From NCBI GenBank assembly GCA_039602395.1, contig JBCNJP010000003.1, positions 66,341,880-66,405,879 on the forward strand: a stretch of DNA of 64,000 bases. Direction: 5' to 3'. Shown piece after piece: positions 49,024 to 60,640 of this stretch. A program made the translations under genes and the position numbers. Source of the stretch: Deinandra increscens subsp. villosa. Taxonomy: Eukaryota; Streptophyta; Magnoliopsida; Asterales; Asteraceae. The notes beneath the pieces are model-generated. The model made no database searches and had not been told where the DNA came from. It saw nothing but the letters and a program-made list of their open reading frames with translations. Numbering within the stretch: the stretch's first letter is position 1; every line of letters begins with the position of its first letter.

Positions 49024-49979
49024 CTACCCATTGGAAACACCGTCAGAAGGAGTGCTTGCCCCTTGATTTGTGTTCCCTGTACCCGACACCATGAAGGCCC
49101 CCGTTTCGTTGTACGCTGTCACAACCTCCTCGTTACCATCATTTGCGTCATATGACCTATACCGAGAAGACGATTCAGCCCTATGGGTTGCATTATGAGT
49201 TCTTATAAAACCCAAAGTGACCTCCTCAGACCCAAGAACATCATACTTGTTTGACGTGCTAACCCCACATTCTTTTGCGTCTTATCATTAGAGCCATTTT
49301 TCGATTTAGCATGGACCGGTCTGTATTCAAATTTTTTCTTAACCTTAGTTGGAATAACATTCTGCTTCCTAGCCACTTGTTTACCCTTAGGTTCAGTAAA
49401 CCCATCATCGTCAACCTTTAGAGCCATGTTCTGCTTTTTCTGTTTAGGACACTCAAAGGGGTTGTGGCCATACACACAACAGTGTTTATATCGTAGAGGG
49501 AGCCATTCATATTCAACACCAATGGATTCCATTATAAAAGTATCATCATCAACATCCGGAACCACAATACGAATCTCTCAACAAAGTCTTGGTCAACTGA
49601 AATTTCTACAAGAGCTCTAGCATAACTACTCCTTCCCCAACTGTTAAGACACATCTAGGCCGTGAGAGAATCAAGCATTTTGGGCAATCCCACTTTAGTC
49701 GCAATCAGGCTCAAACCATCATCCGTGAACGCAGCTAAAGGAACATTATGAAACTTGACCCATACCGACACAGTTTTAATGTCGTCCTTCCTCAATTGTG
49801 TCGTAGGAGTCCATATGTTTAGGAACGTCGGGCGATTCTTAATAAGCCACGGGCCACCTTCCAATGCATCAAGCATACCCTTTTCATCCAGAAATTTAAA
49901 GAAAAAGAAACCATTAGCATTCATCATAACTTTTACTAAGCCAAACTTTTTCCATCCTTGTTGAACAAAATATTCCACC
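49024..49979 (-). pseudogene. LINE2 ORF1 (DUF4283 and zinc-finger), 5' end displaced by element D
   Basis: DUF4283 is seen at 49655-49979 (VEYFVQQGWKKFGLVKVMMN and ALEGGPWLIKNRPTFLNIWT). A plant-LINE zinc finger follows at about 49490, reading YKHCCVYGHNPFEC; the first cysteine expected in the RCxxC pattern is tyrosine. A stop separates the two parts. ORF1 proteins bind LINE RNA. Residues upstream of VEYF continue on the far side of element D (60585-60640). Confidence 0.83.
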
Positions 49980-50400
49980 ACAGGTGTGACATCCGGGAAT
50001 TTCAAGGTTTACTTCCGTTAGACAATTTCCGTTAGTTACGTTATAAGTGTTAACTTGGTAACTAATGCTTAACTAGGCCGAATACGTCCACGTCCTTTGG
50101 TTGATCACCGAACCCGTCCATATGTGTTATGTATTTATTTATATGTTGTTATTATGAGAAACGTGATTTAAATGCATGATTAGTATTAAAAAGCATGATT
50201 AATTGTTTACTTGTTAAAATTATGTGATAAAATGTTTAAATTGCCTAATTATGTGATTATATGTGTAACCGGGTAATTAAGTGTATGCATACATGTCTAA
50301 TGATTGGGCTAGTAATTAGTTAATGATGGATTAATCATGGGCTAATGATGGCTAATCATTGGGGGCCCAAATCCCAATGAAAGCCCATGATGGCCCTAAG

Positions 50401-50410
50401 TATTTAAAGG
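50401..50410 (+). promoter_or_regulatory. Putative TATA box of element D 5' LTR
   Basis: TATTTAAAGG lies about 30 bp upstream of the AACCCTAATTCTCC block that A and B also have after their TATA-like sequences, and before a CA-rich, CT-rich stretch typical of a leader. Transcription start is inferred to lie around 50430-50440. Confidence 0.45.
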
Positions 50411-50919
50411 AGTAATTAACCCTAATTCTCCATTTACTTGCATCATCACAACAAACACACACACTCTCCTACCCTCACTCTCTCTCACGAATCTGGATCA
50501 GCCCCAAGAGCCATCAAGACCAGCCCTTAATTCTGTTGGTGAAGATCATCCATAGAAGCTTGACCAAACCGTGAGTTCCATGAACCATGTTCTTGCTTCT
50601 CTTATGTGTTTTCTTCAATAAAGCATGCCTAGATCATTATGTAATCGTTAGATCTTCTGTTAAGATACTTAGGAATGCTAGATCTATCATAAAAACAACA
50701 ACTTTACGTGTGAAACTGATCCATGATGAAGATTTATGCTAGAATAGGCTAATTTATGTAAAATGTGTTCTTGAAGATTTGATGATGAAAATGCACGTTT
50801 ATGATGTTAAAAATGCTCCTGTGATGTTCCTAAATGTTTATGGATGCTTGGAAATGAATTACATGAAGTTTGGAAGCTGTTAGAAAGATTTTTGTTAGTT
50901 TTTCGGGTTTTTCTAGCGT

Positions 50920-51237
50920 CTAGCGAAACTGTGCATTCATCAGGAGAAACTATCCAGCGAAACTATGCATATCTCCTTCCAGCGAAACTGTTCAGCGAAA
51001 CTGTAGTGTCTCTCGTGAACGAAACTGACCTTGTCCCTGAACGAAAGTTCAACCAGTTCCTGGCGAAACTAGCCAGCGAAACTAACAGTTTCTCTAGCCA
51101 GCGAAACTAACAGTTTCTCTAGCCAGCGAAACTAGCAGTTTCTCTAGCCAGCGAAACTAGCAGTTTCTCTCGCAGTTTCTCTGGCAGTTTCTCTAGCAGT
51201 TTCTCTAGCAGTTTCTCCAGCAGTTTCTCCAGACTAA
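50920..51237 (+). repeat. GCGAAACT / AGTTTCTC nested array in D 5' LTR
   Basis: After scattered GCGAAACT copies, a 25-bp unit (GCCAGCGAAACTAACAGTTT plus CTCTA) is repeated four times from 51072. About six copies of a 12-bp unit (AGCAGTTTCTCT) follow, to 51234. Each 25-bp unit holds the motif and its near reverse complement. The 3' LTR copy (58928-59235) lacks one 13-bp piece. Confidence 0.9.
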
Positions 51238-52579
51238 ACCCAAACTTGTGCAACTTATTTGAATGCTATTCCATGACTTACATGATTATGCAATGATGAA
51301 ACATGCTATGATTTCTGTAATTTATGAACCCTTGTTTATGATCAACCATCGGTGTCGTGTGTCGTTATGTCGTGTCATAGTTCCAACGTGCTATGTTATG
51401 GGCCGTAGTGACGTTAAGTTAATAAATAGACACGAAACTAATACTTAAGACCTAAACGTGTTCATAGGTCTTCGTTAAGCAATATTTGGATTAATTAGCA
51501 AGTGTAGCTGAGCAACCTAAGGTGAGTTTCACTAACCCTTTAATTGTGAGCCCGTTTGGGACACAACGAATGAACTTAACGCAAAACAACGCTGACATTT
51601 TGAGGTATTACCAAATGAGATACCTGTTATGGAAGTTGGAGTGTTTTATGGGGAGCACTTGCAACTGTCCATCCTTGGGGTTTCGAATGAAATCCGGAAA
51701 CAACCATTTTGACACTTAAACTCTTTTTGGGATTTCAGATGAAATCCAGAACAAACGTTTTAATATGGCTAGTGTAGGTTAAAGTCTAAACCAAATGATA
51801 TCACATGATTTCTAAGGATTGCCTTGTTAATTTAAAAGTCCTCAACTTAGTACTGATGATCTGAAGCGAGGGGATGTTGGGTAGATCTACTGAGGGTTTG
51901 ACAAACCCTGCTCCGCGGTACACAAATGTGTAACCAACCGGTTGGAGGCCGAACGGAGTTCAATATCAGCCTGTTTTAGTTGTGGGCCTCCCGAAAGGGA
52001 CACAACTGGAGGCACCAACCATCGGCAAATGCCGAACTCTGTTACGTCAGCTTTCAGCCCTAGTACGACTTCCTTAGTGCATGGAAACCGGATTAGCTAC
52101 CCGCGATATCGGTTGACCGCTTTAACTTTTACTTAACTAGTGCATATTCGATAATTCAACACTTGGCAAATGTTTTGCAAAACTACTACTTATTTATATG
52201 ATTTGATAAACACGATTAAGAGACCGGGCCAATGCATGTCATGCCCACCGTGAACTCACCAACCGTTAGGTTGACACTTGTGTGGTTTTCACTTTTGCAG
52301 ATCGCTGAGGAGTATCCGCTGGAGGTTGGCATGACACGTGAAGACTTTATTTCTATTAAACTTAATTTGGGAATTTAATACAATGACTTTGTAAAGCACG
52401 TGGTTAGTGCTAAGACACTTATGTTTATATTCCGCTGCGTATTTTAAACTGTTTTATTTATGAACATTGGACTTAACTCTGATTCGTTTAGTATTTGTAA
52501 CTAATGGTTGTGGTCCTGGTTTGTTCGCACCCCTTAACGGTATAAACTCCGTTAGTGGTTATTTGGGGGTGTGACAGAT

Positions 52580-52592
52580 TGGTATCAGAGCC
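52580..52592 (+). other. Primer binding site of element D (initiator tRNA-Met)
   Basis: TGGTATCAGAGCC, three bases after the LTR, is fully complementary to the 3' end of initiator tRNA-Met and identical to B. Confidence 0.94.
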
Positions 52593-53126
52593 ATAAGTTG
52601 CAGAGAACTGGAATCATTTTTGAAAAACGATTTGGAAACTGCAACTTGAAACCTTAGTTACAAACGAACAAACAAATTCCCAAAACAAAATTTTTACGTG
52701 CCAACCTGGGATACTCGCTCTGCTGTGTAAGTAAATACTCCATATGTATATATATATATCTATATATAAATATATATAGACTGTGTCTAGGTAGTCTAAC
52801 GGAAAACCTTAGGATGATTTCACACACGAATACGAAATGCGAACGCTATTACGCGCACTATTCCGGGGGAAAGCGACAACGAAACGATGCTACACGCTAC
52901 GTCCTGATCTCTGCTACGATGACTACGCCGACGGTGACTTTTATGGGAAGGCCGACTTTCGACGATGGTACTTACGACTTACGACGTTCTCCGACGACGC
53001 CTCGATTATGCACGAAAAATTTTCTAGACTAATAGAGGGATAACGGGGAATTGCTAATATACATATTATGGGATATGTATAGATTATAATTGTTACTGAA
53101 CACTGTCTACTTTCACAATCCAGAAA
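52593..53126 (+). other. Leader of element D
   Basis: About 530 bp of untranslated leader with an AT-rich run near 52745-52785. A 68-codon frame (52837-53043) resembles one in B only in its middle part; coding is doubtful. Confidence 0.6.
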
Positions 53127-56100
53127 ATGTCTGGAAGAGCGGGAAGGAATAACATTAACTTGACGCCTGCACAACTACAAGCAATGATCAACGAGCATGT
53201 GCAAGCCGCCGTGGCAGCCGTGCAAGCTACAATTGCCGCGCATGGTAATTATTATGTCGGATAAGGCACAAGGCGATATATATTTTGACCTGTTTAAATT
53301 TGAAACCCGAACTATTAATTGCATCAGGAAACATCCATCACTGTACCTTTAAGACTTTCATGGACTGCAAGCCGATGACGTTTTCCGGCGAAGAAGGAGC
53401 GGTAGGACTCCTCAGGTGGATTGAGAAGTCTGAGAAGGTCTTCTCCATGTGTAACTGCCCTGCTGAGAACAAGGTGAAATTCGCGACTGGTACTTTCGAG
53501 GGAGCAGCTCTATCCTGGTGGAACGCCGAAATTCAAATGGTCGGGGTAAATGCGGCTAACGACATGGAATGGGAAGCCTTTAAGGAACTGATCATGGAGG
53601 AGTATTGCCCTCGGGATCAAGTCAAGAAGCTAGAAGGAGAGTTTCTGAACTCTAAAATGTCTGGGTCTGAAGTCGAAGAGTACACTGCGCGTTACCACGA
53701 GTACGCGGTACTGTGTCCGTCCATGGTTGATGCTGAATTCAAACGCATTGAGCGTTATCTGGAGGGTCTAGTACCCCAAATCAAGAGTTTGGTGACTGCC
53801 AGCAACCCAACAACTGTGCAACAAGCCATCCGTCTGGCTCACAAGTTAACTGATCAGGAGGTTGAAAGAGGTACACTTCCTGCCAGAATCTCTGAGAAGA
53901 CTGCCTTGAGTGGCAAAAGAAAGGCTGAAGAAGAAGCTCCAACAATGTCTGTGAATCAATCTGGGAGATCCTCAAACTCCCAATATCAGAACAAGCGACC
54001 TGACAACACAAGGTCTAATTTCAATTATGGCAGCAACAGTGGGAGTAACAATCGCCAAAGCGGGAATGGAAACTACAAAGGTAAAGCTCCGTTTTGTAAC
54101 AAGTGTGAGAAACACCACAGGGGTATGTGTAGCAAGGGTCTGGAGTGTGGAAGATGTGGAAAATTGGGTCATGCGGCCAACAACTGCTGGACCAACTTGC
54201 AAAGGTTGAACAACAACGGTCAGAACCCAGGGGGAAATAACAACAATAGGGGAAATGGAAACAACCGCATCGGGCAAGGAAACAATCAGAATAACAACAA
54301 TGGTGGAGCCCGTGGCTGTTATGAATGTGGTGCTCAAGGCCACATGAGGAAAGACTGCCCGCAGTTGAGAAGACAAGGGAATGGTAATCAGGGGAACAAT
54401 GGTGGTAATGGAAATGGCGGAGGAAACGGCAACGGAAATGGAAATGGTGGGAATGGCAGAGGAAGAGCTTTTGTCATGGGTCAAGGAGAAGCTCGCAACG
54501 ACGCCAACGTGATAAACGGTAAATTTATACTAAATGGTTTCTTTGCTACTGTATTGTTTGATTCTGGTGCTGAAAGAAGCTTTATATCCACTAAGTTTGC
54601 TAGACTAATTAAGGCTAAACCAATTGACTTAGATGCTAAGTATGTGGTAGAATTAGCGAATGGTAAACTTCATGATACGACTCAGATAGTTAAGGACTGT
54701 AAGTTAGAGCTAGCAGGCCATACGTTAGGAATCGATCTTATGCCTTTTCCGATTGGTAGTTTTGACGTTATAGTAGGAATGGACTGGTTATCTGAAAATC
54801 GAGCTGAAATTTTGTGTCAAGAAAAAGTGGTCCGAATTCCACTCGAAGAAGGAAAAGTGCTAACGGTTCAAGGTGAAAAGGGTGGAACAGTCACCGGAAT
54901 TATTTCGTATCTTAAAGCTCAAAAGTGCCTTCGTAAAGGTCATTTCGCGATTCTTGCAAACGTCACTGATTCGACACTTCCCGAGCGTAGGATCAACGAC
55001 TACCCGATAGTTCGCGACTTTCAAGACGTATTTCCCGATGATCTGCCTGGTTTGCCTCCATTTCGACAAGTTGAGTTTGGAATCGATTTAGCTCCTGGAG
55101 CCGCTCCGATTGCACGCGCTCCGTATCGTTTGGCTGTAAGTGAACTCAACGAACTCTCCGCGCAACTTCAAGAGTTACTCGACAAGGGATTTATTCGTCC
55201 AAGTTCGTCTCCGTGGGGAGCACCAGTATTGTTTGTTAAGAAGAAGGATGGAACGTTCCGAATGTGTATCGACTACCGAGAACTTAACAAAGTTACGATT
55301 AAGAATCGGTATCCACTTCCTCGAATCGACGATCTCTTCGATCAGCTACAAGGTTCAAGCTACTTTTCAAAGATTGATTTGCGATCTGGCTATCATCAAC
55401 TTCGAGTCCGTGATGAGGATATTTCTAAGACTGCTTTTAGAACTCGGTATGGTCATTACGAGTTCCTGGTGATGCCGTTTGGGCTAACCAATGCACCTGC
55501 GGTATTTATGGACCTGATGAATCGAGTATGCAAGCCATACCTCGATAAATTTGTGATAGTTTTCATTGATGATATTTTGATCTATTCCAAGACAAAGGAA
55601 GAACACGAGAATCACCTACGACTTATTCTGGAATTACTCCGCAAGGAACAGCTCTACGCCAAGTTTTCAAAGTGCGATTTTTGGATTCGCGAAGTCCAGT
55701 TTCTTGGACACATTGTCAATCAGGATGGGATTCAAGTTGACCCATCTAAAGTAGAAGCTATTAAGAATTGGTCTACACCCAGAGCGCCGACTGAAATCCG
55801 ACAATTTTTGGGACTTGCCGGATATTACCGAAGGTTTATTAAGGGTTTCTCGCAATTGGCTCAACCCTTAACAGCTTTAACGCACAAGGGAGTGCAGTAT
55901 AGATGGGGTGAAAAAGAGGAACACGCGTTTCAATCTCTTAAGGATATGTTATGTTCAGCTCCGATTCTCTCGCTACCTGAAGGGGTTGACGACTTCGTGG
56001 TTTATTGTGATGCATCCATTCAAGGACTCGGTTGTGTATTGATGCAACGAGACAAAGTGATTGCCTACGGGTCAAGACAATTGAAGGATAATGAGAAGAA

Positions 56101-57853
56101 TTACACAACACATGATTTGGAATTAGGAGCTGTTATTCATGCACTCAAGATTTGGAGACATTACCTATACGGGACAAAGTGCACAATATTCACCGACCAC
56201 AAAAGCTTACAGCATATCTTCGATCAAAAGGATCTCAACATGCGACAACGAAGGTGGGTCGAGCTATTGAATGATTATGACTTAGCAATTAAGTATCACC
56301 CGGGAAAAGCCAATGTTGTGGCTGATGCCTTAAGTCGAAAAGAGTATGAAAAGCCTCGACGAGTACGAGCGCTGCAGCTTACCATTCACACGGGACTGCC
56401 GGATCGAATCCGCGATGCTCAAAGAGAAGCTTTAAAAGAAGAAAATTTCGCAGCTGAAGCACTGCGAGGGGTAGATGGTAAGTCTGAAATTAAGTCTGAC
56501 GGACTCTGGTATTACAATGACAGGATTTGGATTCCTCTACTCGGAAATCTCCGTGAGCTCGTGATGGACGAGGCTCACAAGTCAAGGTATTCGGTGCACC
56601 CTGGATCGGACAAAATGTACCAAGATTTGAAGGGTTTGTATTGGTGGCCGAATATGAAAGCCGACATTGCGCGATACGTGGCTAAGTGTTTAACATGCTC
56701 GAGAGTTAAGATCGAGTACCAAAAACCTTCTGGATTATTACAGCAACCAAAGATCCCAGAATGGAAATGGGAGGATATCTCCATGGACTTTGTAACGGGA
56801 CTACCTCATAAATCAAATCGACCGGATGCGATTTGGGTTATTATTGATCGTCTAACCAAATCTGCACACTTTATCCCGATGAGAGAAAATGACAATATGG
56901 ATAAATTAACAAAGCTGTATATTGATCGAATCGTGGCACGTCATGGAGTGCCTAAGACCATTATCTCCGATCGAGATCCTCGATTTACTTCACGACTATG
57001 GCAATCAATGCAAGAAGCACTGGGAACCAGACTTGATATGAGCACAGCTTATCACCCGCAGACCGATGGTCAGACGGAACGAACTATTCAGACTTTGGAA
57101 GACATGCTCCGAGCTTGTGTTCTCGACTTTGGTAAAGACTGGGAGGCTCATCTTCCGTTGGTAGAGTTCTCCTACAACAACAGCTATCATTCAAGCATCG
57201 GTGCAGCACCTTTTGAAGCCCTCTATGGCAGAAAATGTAGATCGCCCGTATGTTGGGCCGAAACGGGTGAGAAAGGACTCACTGGACCGGAAATCATCCA
57301 TGATACAACTGAACGCATTATCCAAATCAGAAATCGGATAGCCGCAGCACGTGATAGACAAAAGAGCTATGCCGACAAACGCCGAAAACCTTTGAAGTTC
57401 GAGGTAGGTGACAAAGTACTATTGAAGGTATCTCCTTGGAAAGGAGTGATACGCTTCGGAAAGCGTGGAAAGTTGAACCCTCGCTATATCGGTCCGTTTG
57501 AAATTATTGGGGAAGTAGGGCCGGTGGCCTACCGATTAAAACTCCCTGCTGAACTCGATGGAGTTCACAACGTATTTCACGTCTCAAATCTGAAGAAATG
57601 TCTGGCTGAAGACACCGAGATAATTCCTTTGGAGGAATTGGAAATTGACGAACATCTGAGATTCATTGAGCAACCAGTGGAAATCATGGGACGCGAGGAG
57701 AAAACCCTCAAACGTAGCAAGATTCCGATCGTCAAAGTTCGATGGAACTCAAAGCGTGGACCTGAATACACTTGGGAACGAGAGGATCAGATGAAGAAGA
57801 AGTATCCTCACCTGTTTGAGCAAACGTCCACGGAAACTCAAGGTATGATTTAA
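53127..57853 (+). CDS. Gag-Pol polyprotein of element D (intact, predicted intron)
   Basis: A predicted 1547-residue polyprotein: exon 1 53127-53244 (39 codons plus one base, [10 protein letters not shown]...), 83-bp intron, exon 2 from 53328. Domains: Gag about 50-230; knuckles [26 protein letters not shown] (from C313) and [14 protein letters not shown] (from C370); protease LFDSGAE (D451); [12 protein letters not shown] (D787, D788); RNase H YCDAS (D934); integrase zinc region, then D1193, D1254 and E1290 (D,D35E spacing); chromodomain-like tail [15 protein letters not shown]. Gag and Pol are one frame. Without splicing, the upstream start ends at TAA and translation could begin only at an internal ATG (53359). 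No lesion is seen. The start is supported by its conservation in B with only synonymous changes. Confidence 0.92.
53245..53327 (+). other. Predicted gag intron of element D (83 bp, GT-AG)
   Basis: GTAATTATT at the donor, TTGCATCAG at the acceptor, AT-rich, with in-frame stops if retained. Relative to B it has several substitutions and a 2-bp indel in 83 bp, whereas exon 1 (118 bp) has three differences, all synonymous. Both introns bring the frame to the same Gly-Asn junction. Confidence 0.72.
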
Positions 57854-57867
57854 TTTTGGGGACCAAA

Positions 57868-58010
57868 ATTCCTTTAACAGGAGGAGGATGTGGCAACCCT
57901 AAAACTTTTGCTTTCTTTCCCCAGCAACGACAGCTGAGACTGCGAACGCTACGACACAAGAATAATTTTCGGGACGAAAATTCCTGTAACAAGGGGAGGA
58001 TGTGACATCC
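57868..58010 (+). other. Twin polypurine tract / LTR-start cassette of element D
   Basis: Upstream tract AACAGGAGGAGGA followed by TGTGGCAACC (start 57889, third-position G spoiling the usual TGTGAC). Downstream tract AACAAGGGGAGGA followed by TGTGACATCC (start 58001), the one used. The distance is 112 bp, as in A and B. Confidence 0.85.
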
Positions 58011-60579
58011 GGGAATTTCAAGGTTTACTTCCGTTAGACAATTTCCGTTAGTTACGTTATAAGTGTTAACTTGGTAACTAATGCTTAACTAGGCCGAATA
58101 CGTCCACGTCCTTTGGTTGATCACCGAACCCGTCCATATGTGTTATGTATTTATTTATATGTTGTTATTATGAGAAACGTGATTTAAATGCATGATTAGT
58201 ATTAAAAAGCATGATTAATTGTTTACTTGTTAAAATTATGTGATAAAAGGTTTAAATTGCCTAATTATGTGATTATATGTGTAACCGGGTAATTAAGTGT
58301 ATGCATACATGTCTAATGATTGGGCTAGTAATTAGTTAATGATGGATTAATCATGGGCTAATGATGGCTAATCATTGGGGGCCCAAATCCCAATGAAAGC
58401 CCATGATGGCCCTAAGTATTTAAAGGAGTAATTAACCCTAATTCTCCATTTACTTGCATCATCACAACAAACACACACACTCTCCTACCCTCACTCTCTC
58501 TCACGAATCTGGATCAGCCCCAAGAGCCATCAAGACCAGCCCTTAATTCTGTTGGTGAAGATCATCCATAGAAGCTTGACCAAACCGTGAGTTCCATGAA
58601 CCATGTTCTTGCTTCTCTTATGTGTTTTCTTCAATAAAGCATGCCTAGATCATTATGTAATCGTTAGATCTTCTGTTAAGATACTTAGGAATGCTAGATC
58701 TATCATAAAAACAACAACTTTACGTGTGAAACTGATCCATGATGAAGATTTATGCTAGAATAGGCTAATTTATGTAAAATGTGTTCTTGAAGATTTGATG
58801 ATGAAAATGCACGTTTATGATGTTAAAAATGCTCCTGTGATGTTCCTAAATGTTTATGGATGCTTGGAAATGAATTACATGAAGTTTGGAAGCTGTTAGA
58901 AAGATTTTTGTTAGTTTTTCGGGTTTTTCTAGCGTCTAGCGAAACTGTGCATTCATCAGGAGAAACTATCCAGCGAAACTATGCATATCTCCTTCCAGCG
59001 AAACTGTAGTGTCTCTCGTGAACGAAACTGACCTTGTCCCTGAACGAAAGTTCAACCAGTTCCTGGCGAAACTAGCCAGCGAAACTAACAGTTTCTCTAG
59101 CCAGCGAAACTAACAGTTTCTCTAGCCAGCGAAACTAGCAGTTTCTCTAGCCAGCGAAACTAGCAGTTTCTCTCGTAGTTTCTCTGGCAGTTTCTCTAGC
59201 AGTTTCTCTAGCAGTTTCTCCAGCAGTTTCTCCAGACTAAACCCAAACTTGTGCAACTTATTTGAATGCTATTCCATGACTTACATGATTATGCAATGAT
59301 GAAACATGCTATGATTTCTGTAATTTATGAACCCTTGTTTATGATCAACCATCGGTGTCGTGTGTCGTTATGTCGTGTCATAGTTCCAACGTGCTATGTT
59401 ATGGGCCGTAGTGACGTTAAGTTAATAAATAGACACGAAACTAATACTTAAGACCTAAACGTGTTCATAGGTCTTCGTTAAGCAATATTTGGATTAATTA
59501 GCAAGTGTAGCTGAGCAACCTAAGGTGAGTTTCACTAACCCTTTAATTGTGAGCCCGTTTGGGACACAACGAATGAACTTAACGCAAAACAACGCTGACA
59601 TTTTGAGGTATTACCAAATGAGATACCTGTTATGGAAGTTGGAGTGTTTTATGGGGAGCACTTGCAACTGTCCATCCTTGGGGTTTCGAATGAAATCCGG
59701 AAACAACCATTTTGACACTTAAACTCTTTTTGGGATTTCAGATGAAATCCAGAACAAACGTTTTAATATGGCTAGTGTAGGTTAAAGTCTAAACCAAATG
59801 ATATCACATGATTTCTAAGGATTGCCTTGTTAATTTAAAAGTCCTCAACTTAGTACTGATGATCTGAAGCGAGGGGATGTTGGGTAGATCTACTGAGGGT
59901 TTGACAAACCCTGCTCCGCGGTACACAAATGTGTAACCAACCGGTTGGAGGCCGAACGGAGTTCAATATCAGCCTGTTTTAGTTGTGGGCCTCCCGAAAG
60001 GGACACAACTGGAGGCACCAACCATCGGCAAATGCCGAACTCTGTTACGTCAGCTTTCAGCCCTAGTACGACTTCCTTAGTGCATGGAAACCGGATTAGC
60101 TACCCGCGATATCGGTTGACCGCTTTAACTTTTACTTAACTAGTGCATATTCGATAATTCAACACTTGGCAAATGTTTTGCAAAACTACTACTTATTTAT
60201 ATGATTTGATAAACACGATTAAGAGACCGGGCCAATGCATGTCATGCCCACCGTGAACTCACCAACCGTTAGGTTGACACTTGTGTGGTTTTCACTTTTG
60301 CAGATCGCTGAGGAGTATCCGCTGGAGGTTGGCATGACACGTGAAGACTTTATTTCTATTAAACTTAATTTGGGAATTTAATACAATGACTTTGTAAAGC
60401 ACGTGGTTAGTGCTAAGACACTTATGTTTATATTCCGCTGCGTATTTTAAACTGTTTTATTTATGAACATTGGACTTAACTCTGATTCGTTTAGTATTTG
60501 TAACTAATGGTTGTGGTCCTGGTTTGTTCGCACCCCTTAACGGTATAAACTCCGTTAGTGGTTATTTGGGGGTGTGACA
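58001..60579 (+). repeat. 3' LTR of element D
   Basis: 2579 bp; differs from the 5' LTR by loss of TCAGCGAAACTGT in the array (near 59003) and single-base changes near 58249 and 59176. It ends TGTGACA followed by ACAGG. Confidence 0.95.
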
Positions 60580-60584
60580 ACAGG

Positions 60585-60640
60585 AAATGCAATCCTATCA
60601 CCATGGAAATACTTGTAAAAAATATCGGGTACTTTGGTCA
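60585..60640 (-). pseudogene. Upstream continuation of LINE2 ORF1 beyond element D
   Basis: The minus strand reads GDRIAFPV up to the TSD, then VEYFVQQGWKKFG on the other side of D. It resembles the (G)KRVAFPVV start of DUF4283 in plant LINEs. LINE similarity fades after about 60640, so LINE2 is probably 5'-truncated here; no TSD was found. Confidence 0.6.

Larger units (their letters stand above)
45118..49979 (-). mobile_element. LINE2: L1-type LINE, nearly full length, degenerate
   Basis: On the minus strand: ORF1 (DUF4283 plus zinc finger), endonuclease, RT and zf-RVT, then a 180-bp 3' UTR ending near 45118 in AATCACCGAGGTAACCCTT. The 3' UTR matches that of LINE3 (63305-63490), so they are one family. 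No clear poly(A) is left. ORF1 is cut at 49980 by element D and continues at 60585-60640 (frame DRIAFPV, joining to VEYFVQQGWKKFG across D). Frameshifts and stops make it inactive. Confidence 0.88.
49985..52576 (+). repeat. 5' LTR of element D
   Basis: Starts TGTGACATCCGGGAATTTC, which is the downstream of the two possible starts, and ends GGGGGTGTGACA. A TATA-like TATTTAAAGG sits at 50401-50410, followed by TTAACCCTAATTCTCC. U3 between about 50160 and 50400 is unrelated to A and B; flanking blocks are shared. Small frames such as 51263-51448 recur in the 3' LTR and are not genes. Confidence 0.95.
49985..60579 (+). mobile_element. Ty3/Gypsy element D (Tekay-like), complete and intact, TSD ACAGG
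   Basis: A 10.6-kb element with ACAGG at 49980-49984 and 60580-60584. LTRs of 2592 and 2579 bp differ by one 13-bp array unit and only a couple of substitutions found by eye. Primer site, open gag-pol and polypurine tract are all present. It landed in ORF1 of LINE2, so it is younger than LINE2. On sequence alone it is the best candidate in the window for an autonomous, recently active element. Confidence 0.95.

Noticed and set aside
53285..53329. Non-ATG (TTG) start of the long gag-pol frame in D
   Set aside because: This stretch is better explained as the 3' end of an intron; the conserved ATG lies at 53127.
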